DNA of 64,000 nt from JABWAN01 sp041918175 (GTDB taxonomy: Bacteria > Zhuqueibacterota > Zhuqueibacteria > Zhuqueibacterales > Zhuqueibacteraceae): positions 14,478 to 78,477 of the forward strand of contig JAYRWE010000089.1 of assembly GCA_041918175.1 (NCBI GenBank). The letters are read 5' to 3'. The position numbers were made by a program, and so were the translations under genes. Below, one piece after another: positions 57,700 through 64,000 of this stretch. How positions within the stretch are numbered: position 1 is the stretch's first letter; every line of letters starts with the position of its first letter. The notes under the pieces are model-generated. The model was not told where the DNA came from, ran no database searches, and worked only from the letters and a program-made list of their open reading frames with translations.

Positions 57700-58659
57700 A
57701 TGGTTACCGCTGCTGTAAAGGAAAATCGCAAAAACAAAATCCTCGTGGTAGATGACGTTGCCGTCAACGTGCAATTGTTGACGACGTATCTCACTTCCGT
57801 GGGCTACAACGTCATTGCCGCGCGTGACGGGCAGGAAGCCCTCGAAAAAGTTGCGGCCTGCAATCCTGATTTGGTGCTGCTCGATGTGATGATGCCCAAG
57901 TTCAACGGCTTTGAAGTGTGCGAGCGCATCAAAGCCGACGAAGCGACGCGCATTGTGCCGGTCATCATGGTGACGGCATTGAACGAGATCGAAGATAAAA
58001 TCAAGGCCACGGAAGCAGGCGCAGATGATTTTGTGAGCAAGCCGTTTAATAAGCTCGAACTGCTCACGCGCGTCAAATCTTTGTTGCGCATCAAAGAGCT
58101 GCACGATCAACTCAACGCCAAAGTGAAGGAGTTGGAAGAGGCGCACGAGCGGCTGCGCCAACTGGCCATCACCGACGGTCTTACGACGCTGTTCAATCAT
58201 CGCTATTTCAAAGAGCATCTTGAGCAAGAGTTGTATCGCGCCTCGCGCAATCACTCCGAAGTGTCTTTAATCATGCTCGATATTGATTACTTCAAACGGT
58301 ACAACGACACCTTCGGCCATCCTGCGGGCGACGCGCTGCTGCGCGCGGTGGCGCGAATTTTAAAAGACAACATTCGCAAGATCGATATTGCCGCGCGTTA
58401 TGGCGGCGAAGAATTCGCGCTCGTGCTCGCGGAAACCAATAAAACCGCAGCGAGCATGGTCGCCGAAAAAATGCGTCGCATGGTGGAAACCAGCCCGTTT
58501 GAAGGCCTGCCTTCGCACAATAATGGGCACATTACGGTCAGCCTCGGCGTCGCGTCTTTTCCGTTGGATGCCACCAATACCAACGACTTGATTGCAATGG
58601 CAGATCAGCGCTTGTATCATGCCAAACAACGCGGCCGCAACCAAGTGGTCGTCGAGTAA
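57700..58659 (+). CDS. Response regulator with GGDEF domain (PleD-like diguanylate cyclase)
   Basis: The 319-residue protein has a receiver domain (residues 12-130: KILVVDDVAVNVQLL; phospho-acceptor Asp62 in LVLLDVMMPKF; Lys in FVSKPFN), a coiled linker (about 135-165) and a GGDEF domain (LAITDGLTTLFNHRYF to the end). The active loop is GGEEF (235-239); the inhibitory I-site RxxD (Arg226-Asp229) lies five residues before it. It makes cyclic di-GMP when phosphorylated. The start at 57700 was used because the upstream ATG at 57667 adds only hydrophobic, unlikely residues. A histidine kinase follows at 58794. Confidence 0.94.
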   Translation: MVTAAVKENRKNKILVVDDVAVNVQLLTTYLTSVGYNVIAARDGQEALEKVAACNPDLVLLDVMMPKFNGFEVCERIKADEATRIVPVIMVTALNEIEDKIKATEAGADDFVSKPFNKLELLTRVKSLLRIKELHDQLNAKVKELEEAHERLRQLAITDGLTTLFNHRYFKEHLEQELYRASRNHSEVSLIMLDIDYFKRYNDTFGHPAGDALLRAVARILKDNIRKIDIAARYGGEEFALVLAETNKTAASMVAEKMRRMVETSPFEGLPSHNNGHITVSLGVASFPLDATNTNDLIAMADQRLYHAKQRGRNQVVVE

Positions 58660-58685
58660 GGCCGCCGGTGTGCACGAAATAGATG

Positions 58686-58714
58686 TTGACATGGCAGCCA
58701 GTTTTTGTTAATGT
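58686..58714 (+). promoter_or_regulatory. Putative promoter of the HAMP/PAS histidine kinase
   Basis: TTGACA (58686-58691), a 17-base spacer and TAATGT (58709-58714). The -10 box is weak. The start codon is 79 bases further on. Confidence 0.5.
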
Positions 58715-58793
58715 GGGAAAGAAATGACGCGTCAGAGCTCTGAACGTTGTGCCGTTAGGAACCCGCGGTCAACACCGCGCCAGGGAGAATCTC

Positions 58794-60305
58794 GTGGATT
58801 GGCTTTTCTTTAAGCAGAATACCATTTTCCGCAAAATCTTCTCGATTACGCTCTCGGTCTCATTGCTACCGCTGTTGGTATCGTGGATTTATGTGCTGCG
58901 CAGCGCCGCGCAAAAAGGCTTTGACCCCACCGATCGCGTGGCCATCGTGTTCTACCTTGCCTCCGGCGCAGCCACGATTTTAGCGCTCGCCGGTTCTTAC
59001 TTCGTTTCCCGACGCATTAGCCAACCCATCACGCATTTCGCACGCACGGCCACGGAGATCGCGCGCGGCAACTTCGAAACGCGCGTCGTCATTGAATCGC
59101 AAGACGAGGTCGGCCGGCTCGCCAAAATCTTCAACTATATGACCACCGAGCTACAACGCTTGGACAAGTTGAACCTCAACAAGCTTATCAACGAAAAAAA
59201 TAAAACCGACTCGATTCTCAAAAACATCGCCGACGGCGTCATCGGCACCGACACCAACAACCGGATCATCATGGTCAATGCCGTGATGGAGCAATGGTTC
59301 GGCATCAAAGCCAAGCAGTGCTTGGAGCAACCGCTGGAAACGTGTATCTCCAACAACACGCTGCTGCAATTTATCAGCAAAGTGCGCGACAATGACAAGC
59401 CGGAAAACACTTTGCCGGAAACCGAGATCAAAGTGAAATCCACCAAGACGTGGCGCGACATTTATCTCAACGCGCGCGCGGCGCGGGTGTTCAGCGAGAA
59501 AAACGAGTTGATCGGCATCGTCACAATTTTGCGCGACATTACGCGGGAGAAAGAGATCGACCGCATGAAAACGGAGCTCGTGTCCATGGTCGCGCATGAG
59601 TTGCGTTCTCCGCTCACTTCCATCTCCGGCTTTAGCGAGTTGCTGCTCGATTCCTCCGTGAATCGCGAACAATCGGAAGAATATGCCGGCATCATTCTCA
59701 AGGAATCGAATCGCCTTAGCGAGTTGATCAACAAATTTCTCGACATCTCCAAAATCGAAGCCGGTAAAATTCAAATCAAGCGCGTGCCCATGCAGCTTAT
59801 CGAAGTGCTCGATAAAGTGCTCGATGTGAACATGACGCAAGCCGAGCGCAAAGGCATCGTCGTCAGCGTGAAAGTCGCCAACGACATTCCGCTCGTGCTT
59901 GGCGACCGCGATTTGCTGGAGCAAGTCGTGCTCAACCTGTTCAGCAACGCCGTGAAATACAGCCCGGAAAATACCGCGATTGAGATTCGTTTGACCGAGC
60001 AACTGGATTTCGTGCTCTGCGAAATTGAAGACAACGGTTTCGGCATTTCCGACAAAGCCTTGCCGCGCATCTTTGAAAAATTCTACCGCGTCACCGACAA
60101 CGAAAAAGTGCGCGAAATTACGGGCACGGGCCTCGGGCTTTCGCTCGTGAAAGAGATTATCGAAATTCACGGCGGCACCATCGAGGTGAAGAGCAAGCTT
60201 GGCGAAGGCTCGACCTTCTTTTTCACCATTCCCAAATACACCGGCGCGTTTCAAGAACCCGGCACGGAGACTTTCGAATACGGCTTGATGGGCGAGATGG
60301 GGTAA
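58794..60305 (+). CDS. Membrane sensor histidine kinase (HAMP-PAS-HisKA-HATPase)
   Basis: The 503-residue kinase begins at a GTG (DWLFFKQNTIFRKIF) after AGGGAGA. It has two membrane spans (about 15-35 and 48-70) with only a short extracytoplasmic part. A HAMP domain follows (SRRISQPITHFARTATEI), then a PAS domain (about 140-250, ILKNIADGVIGTDTNNRIIM), HisKA with His268 (SMVAHELRSPLTSISGF) and HATPase with N-box LNLFSNAVKYSPEN and G-boxes DNGFGIS and GTGLGLSL. It lies between a diguanylate cyclase response regulator and a hybrid kinase, so it may drive either. Confidence 0.94.
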   Translation: MDWLFFKQNTIFRKIFSITLSVSLLPLLVSWIYVLRSAAQKGFDPTDRVAIVFYLASGAATILALAGSYFVSRRISQPITHFARTATEIARGNFETRVVIESQDEVGRLAKIFNYMTTELQRLDKLNLNKLINEKNKTDSILKNIADGVIGTDTNNRIIMVNAVMEQWFGIKAKQCLEQPLETCISNNTLLQFISKVRDNDKPENTLPETEIKVKSTKTWRDIYLNARAARVFSEKNELIGIVTILRDITREKEIDRMKTELVSMVAHELRSPLTSISGFSELLLDSSVNREQSEEYAGIILKESNRLSELINKFLDISKIEAGKIQIKRVPMQLIEVLDKVLDVNMTQAERKGIVVSVKVANDIPLVLGDRDLLEQVVLNLFSNAVKYSPENTAIEIRLTEQLDFVLCEIEDNGFGISDKALPRIFEKFYRVTDNEKVREITGTGLGLSLVKEIIEIHGGTIEVKSKLGEGSTFFFTIPKYTGAFQEPGTETFEYGLMGEMG

Positions 60306-60624
60306 GGGCGTGTCGCAGCATGTGGCTGTGCCCGCTTCAGAATGCCGTTTTTATAATGCACGCGCACAAACCCGGAACACTCTTCTCGTGTATTCCGTGG
60401 GCAAGACTCCGATCTGCCCAAGTAGAGTTTAAAAGCATTCCTGCGCGCCCGCGCTGTGCTCCCTGGCAACAGGCCTTGAGCACTTTTTCTCACCAGATTC
60501 CGTGCAAGCGTTTTCCTCACCCGTCAGTCCGCAAGCTCCATCCCGGCGCGCAGCCAATCGTCATGTAGGCATCAGCCATTTCGCAAAGAGTTTTTCGGTG
60601 CTCGCAAACACTTCAGAATTTTCT

Positions 60625-62541
60625 ATGACTCCTGCACAAACGCGCAAGACGATTTTGATGATCGATGACGACCCGGATCAGCGCGAGATTACGCGCAAGA
60701 TTTTGGCCGCCCACGGCTATCATTTTGCCGAAGTCGATTCGGGGGAAGCTGGTTTGAAATTCATCTTGCAGCGCCAGCCCGATCTCGTGTTGCTCGATTA
60801 TTCCATGCCCGGCATGTCCGGCGCGGATTTTTTGCAGGAGCTCACCGCCAACCCGCATTACAAAACAGTGAGCGAAACGCCCGTCATTATGCTCACCGCG
60901 CGCACACGGTATGAGGTGAATCAAGCGCAGCTCTTTCAAATGGGCCTGCGGATGTATCTTGAGAAGCCGTTCAACAGCCATGAACTCATCAACGTTATCG
61001 AGAACGTGTTTGCGCTCAACGACATGCGCCAACGCAACCGCGAGTTGGAGCAGCGCATCCGACTCACCGAGTACAAGTATCAGGACATCATTGAGAACGC
61101 CAACGATCTCATCTTTATGCTCAATGCCGCGGGCGAGTTTGTGTTCTTGAATCGCCGGCTCTCGGTGTTGACCGGCTATCTGCGCGAAGATTGGAAAGAT
61201 CGCCCGTTGCTCGACATTGTGTTGCCCGAAGATCGCAGCACAGTGGAAACCAATTTCAAAAACACGCTCAAAGGCAAATCGCGCATCTTTGAAATGCGGC
61301 TGCCTTCCCACAACGGCAAAATTTTATATCTCTCCACTAATATCAATCCGATCCTCGAACACGGCGAAGTCACGGGCTGCGTCGGCATCGCGCGTGACGT
61401 GACGCAACGCAAAAAACTCGAGCAGGAAATTACCGATCTCAAAAATTTTAACGAGAGCATTATTCAAAGCATCGGCTCGGGTTTGATCACGTTGGATTTG
61501 GAAAAGAGAATTACCTCTTTCAACCTCGCGGCGGAGGAAATTTTAGGATGGCGCGCGGCGGAAGTCATCAGCTTGGATTTGGAAGAGGTGCTCCCTGCCG
61601 CAGAAGTGCAACGCTTGTTGCCGCAACCGGAATGGCACGAAGCCAAAGACGCCTCGCTCTTGCATCGCGAGATGGAGATTACGCGCAAAGATCGCAAGCG
61701 CATTCACATCGGCTATACCGTCACCTCGCGCCGCGACAATCGCAACGAGCACGTGGGCGCGATCATCTCGTTCCGCGACATCTCGCAGATCAAACAAATG
61801 CAAGCCGAAGTGCTGCGCATGGACCGTCTCGCCTCGCTCGGCGTGCTCGCGAGCGGCATCGCGCATGAAATTCGCAATCCGCTGGCAGGCATTAAAACCG
61901 TGGCGCAAACTTTAGAAGAAGATTTGGAGGAAGGCGACAACAAACGCGAATACATCGCGCGCATCATTCGGCAAGTGAATCGCATGGACGAGTTGCTGCG
62001 CACGCTGTTCTCCTATGCGCGGCCGCAATCGCCCGTGCGCCGTCCGCTGCAACTGCAAGACATCATCAACGAGGTGAAAGGTTTGATGATGCAGCGCTTC
62101 GAGCGCGCGAATGTGCGCTTCGAAGAAATTTACGCGGAAGATTTGCCGCTCGTGCAAGTGGATTTTCATCAAACGCAGCAAGTGTTCATCAATCTGTTTT
62201 TGAATGCGATTGACGCGATGCCGGAAGGCGGGAGTTTGAGCGTGCATGCGCGACCGGTGCCGGCACCGCCCCTGCGCGGAGAGCGTCGGGGGAAACGCTA
62301 TCAAGAAGCGCAACGCCGCGGACAATTTGTTGAAGTGCGCGTCAGCGACACCGGCGAAGGCATTTCGCGCGAGAATATGCAAGCGATCTTCGATCCATTT
62401 TTCACCACAAAGCCACAAGGCTCCGGCTTGGGGTTGTCCATCGTCTATCGCATTATCGAAGAGCATCGCGGCAACATCCACGTCGAAAGCGAGCCGGGCC
62501 AAGGCACGACGTTCAGCTTGTTTTTGCCGGTAGAGGAATAA
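60625..62541 (+). CDS. Receiver-PAS-PAS histidine kinase (REC-HK hybrid)
   Basis: The 638-residue soluble protein has an N-terminal receiver (Asp58 in LVLLDYSMPGMSG), two PAS domains (about 148-265 and 285-395), a HisKA with His414 (SGIAHEIRNPLAGIKTVAQT) and a HATPase domain (NLFLNAIDAMPEGG, DTGEGISRENMQ, GSGLGLSIVYRIIEEHRG). The ATG at 60625 follows no strong SD but starts right before the receiver; 41 upstream in-frame codons lack similarity. A PPLRGERRG stretch (about residues 549-557) in the HATPase domain reads like a short inserted repeat. The 3' part of this gene is duplicated at 63186-63417. The 319-base gap 60306-60624 holds no gene or clear signal. Confidence 0.93.
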   Translation: MTPAQTRKTILMIDDDPDQREITRKILAAHGYHFAEVDSGEAGLKFILQRQPDLVLLDYSMPGMSGADFLQELTANPHYKTVSETPVIMLTARTRYEVNQAQLFQMGLRMYLEKPFNSHELINVIENVFALNDMRQRNRELEQRIRLTEYKYQDIIENANDLIFMLNAAGEFVFLNRRLSVLTGYLREDWKDRPLLDIVLPEDRSTVETNFKNTLKGKSRIFEMRLPSHNGKILYLSTNINPILEHGEVTGCVGIARDVTQRKKLEQEITDLKNFNESIIQSIGSGLITLDLEKRITSFNLAAEEILGWRAAEVISLDLEEVLPAAEVQRLLPQPEWHEAKDASLLHREMEITRKDRKRIHIGYTVTSRRDNRNEHVGAIISFRDISQIKQMQAEVLRMDRLASLGVLASGIAHEIRNPLAGIKTVAQTLEEDLEEGDNKREYIARIIRQVNRMDELLRTLFSYARPQSPVRRPLQLQDIINEVKGLMMQRFERANVRFEEIYAEDLPLVQVDFHQTQQVFINLFLNAIDAMPEGGSLSVHARPVPAPPLRGERRGKRYQEAQRRGQFVEVRVSDTGEGISRENMQAIFDPFFTTKPQGSGLGLSIVYRIIEEHRGNIHVESEPGQGTTFSLFLPVEE

Positions 62542-62595
62542 ATGATTTGCGCTTGAGTGCAGTCGGTTGCTATACTTTGCGAAGGAGTTCGTCAC

Positions 62596-62877
62596 TTGTT
62601 TGAAAATATCCTTCAGCGCATGCGCAACAAAGTTCGCACGGGGGACTATGTCATGACCTTGCACGGCGAAGAAGAAATCGACGAAGAAGGTTTGAGTGCC
62701 TTTGACGTCGAAAGATGCATTCTGACAGGGCAAATTATCGAACGGCAAAAGGATGTGCAAACCAACGAAACCAAATATCGCGTTTGTGGTTTGATGGTGA
62801 GCGGAGAGTTGATGGAAGTCGTTGCGAAATTCGGCCCGACGGGAAGATTGTTTATTGTCACAGCCTACTCAATCTAA
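62596..62877 (+). CDS. DUF4258 protein, probable toxin of a YgiT-type pair
   Basis: The 93-residue protein starts at a TTG at 62596 after GAAGGAG. It has the DUF4258 pattern: VRTGDYVMTLHGEEEIDEEG, then VERCILTGQIIERQKD, KYRVCGL and LMEVVAKF. Such proteins resemble MqsR/RelE-like toxins and are regularly followed by a YgiT-type zinc-finger antitoxin, which is the next gene (19 bases on). The TTG start was chosen over 62557 because of its ideal ribosome-binding site. Confidence 0.8.
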   Translation: MFENILQRMRNKVRTGDYVMTLHGEEEIDEEGLSAFDVERCILTGQIIERQKDVQTNETKYRVCGLMVSGELMEVVAKFGPTGRLFIVTAYSI

Positions 62878-62895
62878 AATTGCTTGGAGTCATTC

Positions 62896-63177
62896 ATGAA
62901 CAGCAGGTCGAACAGTAGTAAGCGCCAAAGAAAATGCGACAACTGCGGAAAGGTCGGCGTGAGCGAGAAACGGGTGACAAGAGTATATGGACGTGGCCGG
63001 AATGCGCTGGTGATTGAAAACGTGCCCATCCTCTCCTGTCCGCATTGCAGCGCAAGCTATCTCGAAGCGAAGACTCTGCACGAAATAGAGCGCATCAAGC
63101 TTCACCGAAAAAGCTTTGCAACGCAGAAGCCGATGGATGTCGCGACTTTTGCTTTGCAGGCCGGCGTTGCAATGTAA
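62896..63177 (+). CDS. YgiT-type zinc-finger antitoxin
   Basis: The 93-residue protein has two CxxC knuckles (CDNCGKVG and CPHCSAS), as in the zinc-binding N-terminus of YgiT/MqsA, and a helical end (LHEIERIKLHRKSF). GGAG six bases ahead of the ATG supports the start at 62896. Unlike MqsA it lacks a clear C-terminal HTH, as is common for the short YgiT-type partners of DUF4258 toxins. It probably neutralises the preceding protein. Confidence 0.82.
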   Translation: MNSRSNSSKRQRKCDNCGKVGVSEKRVTRVYGRGRNALVIENVPILSCPHCSASYLEAKTLHEIERIKLHRKSFATQKPMDVATFALQAGVAM

Positions 63178-63185
63178 ACACTGAG

Positions 63186-63417
63186 CTCGCCGCGGGCAAT
63201 TTGCCGAAGTGCGCGTGTGCTCGACACCGGCGAAGGCATTTCGCGTGAGAACATGCAAGCGATCTTTGATCCATTTTTCACCACGAAGCCACAAGGCTCC
63301 GGCTTGGGCTTGTCCATCGTCTATCGCATCATCGAAGAGCATCGCGGCAACATTCACGTCGAAAGCGAGCCGTGCCAAGGCACGACGTTCAGTCTGTTTT
63401 TGCCGGTAGAAGAATAG
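63186..63417 (+). pseudogene. Duplicated 3' end of the hybrid histidine kinase gene
   Basis: The 232 bases closely match the last part of the kinase gene (62325-62541), including DTGEGISRENMQ, GSGLGLSIVY and the exact C-terminus FSLFLPVEE. Most differences are in third codon positions. Around GCGCGTGTGCTCGAC the frame is shifted against GCGCGTCAGCGAC of the parent, and there is no HisKA part, so it is a fragment. An open frame from 63217 exists but it begins inside the domain. The DUF4258/YgiT pair lies exactly between parent and copy. Confidence 0.85.
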
Positions 63418-63447
63418 ATATTCAAATTTAGTTTGCCGGAGTTCGTT

Positions 63448-63897
63448 ATGCGTATAGAAGTGGCAACTCTTCCCGATGCCGCCCCAAAGGATAAAGGCGA
63501 CTTGTTGGAGAATATTTCAAGCGATTTTCTGAAAATGCAAAACTATGAGGTTGAAACTCAAGTCAGAGTTGCTGCATCAGAGCTTGACCTTTTATGCAGG
63601 AATCGAGTAAATCGGAAAAAAATTTACGTAGAGTGCAAAGCCTATCGCGATACTCTTAGTGCAGAAGTACTAACAAAACTTTTGGGCACTGTCACTTTTA
63701 ATGGCTATCAAGAGGGTTGGTTAATTTCAACAGGACCCTTTGGAAGAGACGCAAAAGGTTTTCAGGATAAGTGGGAGAGCAAGTCTATTGAAGAATCACA
63801 AAAGCTAAGTTTTTATACTCCCGAAAGAATCATTGATGCGCTTGAGACTACAAAAGTAATAACTCATCGTTCGCTTATTTTCATACGGCGCATTTGA
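63448..63897 (+). CDS. Mrr-like restriction endonuclease domain protein (possibly truncated)
   Basis: The 149-residue protein has a PD-(D/E)XK core of the Mrr_cat kind: KGDLLENISSDFLKMQNYEV, then ASELDLLCRNRVNRKKIYVE with ECKAY (Asp, then E-x-K), and LLGTVTFNGYQEGWLIST. A GGAG six bases before the ATG at 63448 supports the start. Only the nuclease domain is present; no target-recognition part or ATPase is attached. The base composition is more AT-rich than the kinase genes, suggesting transfer. Possibly the front part of a longer gene cut by a stop. The last 103 bases of the window hold no gene that can be supported. Confidence 0.72.
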   Translation: MRIEVATLPDAAPKDKGDLLENISSDFLKMQNYEVETQVRVAASELDLLCRNRVNRKKIYVECKAYRDTLSAEVLTKLLGTVTFNGYQEGWLISTGPFGRDAKGFQDKWESKSIEESQKLSFYTPERIIDALETTKVITHRSLIFIRRI

Positions 63898-64000
63898 ATT
63901 TTGCCTTGAATCTGCGTTTATTATTCTGAACCAAACCGGAGGACACGACCGCAGAAACGAATACCTTTTCCCCGACCTCCGAGCGGTGCGATGATGTGCC

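Noticed and set aside
63217..63417. Independent small HATPase-like protein
   Set aside because: It starts inside the domain, lacks the N-box and kinase part, and is the frameshifted duplicate of the upstream kinase end.

Overview
This is a gene-dense chromosomal segment of a Gram-negative bacterium with moderately high GC. An outer membrane is implied by a TonB-dependent receptor, an LptE-like LPS-assembly lipoprotein and several lipoproteins with lipoboxes. The DUF4292-type lipoprotein, the TPM-domain pair, the PHP-type lipoprotein and the amidohydrolase/beta-propeller fusion suggest a lineage of the Fibrobacteres-Chlorobi-Bacteroidetes superphylum, perhaps a candidate phylum such as KSB1. 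That placement is inference from gene content; there is no rRNA in the window. No tRNA, rRNA, CRISPR array or transposase gene was found.

The most notable system lies at 8.3-13.6 kb: a complete diversity-generating retroelement (DGR). A 1061-residue target protein (DUF4062-like domain, NACHT NTPase, C-terminal FGE-sulfatase/C-type-lectin fold) ends in a variable repeat (VR, 11379-11466). It is followed by an Avd-like accessory gene, the template repeat (TR, 12133-12220) and a reverse transcriptase with the DGR hallmark motifs. TR and VR can be aligned without gaps over 88 bases. They differ at 15 positions, every one an adenine in the TR. The DGR therefore appears to diversify the sensor end of an NLR-like conflict protein.

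Region by region: 0-0.5 kb holds a TumE-like toxin and the tail of its partner; 0.6-7.2 kb holds guaB, rpsT, an iron alcohol dehydrogenase, a two-gene restriction-modification system and an M20 amidohydrolase; 7.3-13.6 kb holds a MITE-like repeat, a second TumE-like module and the DGR; 13.8-19.3 kb holds a lipoprotein/TonB receptor pair, an Rpn-like protein and a PHP lipoprotein; 19.5-24 kb holds a DUF3800 protein and a large periplasmic amidohydrolase; 24.1-28.4 kb is a second conflict island with a subtilase, a free propeptide-like protein, a TIR protein with a C-lectin-like tail, a HEPN pair and another Rpn-like protein; 28.4-40.3 kb holds hydrolases, TPM proteins, rsgA, a glycosylasparaginase and an envelope operon; 40.5-57.1 kb holds uvrB, purD, a nucleotide-sugar epimerase, a sigma-54 regulator, lptE, glycosyltransferases, a peptidase, a small unknown gene pair, a gluconate-type permease and an oxidoreductase; 57.7-63.9 kb holds a PleD-like diguanylate cyclase, two histidine kinases, a DUF4258/YgiT toxin-antitoxin pair flanked by a duplicated kinase 3' end, and an Mrr-like nuclease domain.

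Two themes recur. The first is conflict: one R-M system, about five toxin-antitoxin-like pairs, a DGR-armed NACHT protein and a TIR/protease operon, whose TIR protein also looks like a C-lectin DGR target with no template nearby. The second is palindromic repeats: 116-bp elements placed between start codons and signal peptides, a 193-bp element with perfect 15-bp ends, tandem 122-bp hairpin units, and a dispersed GCCTGAAGGC repeat.
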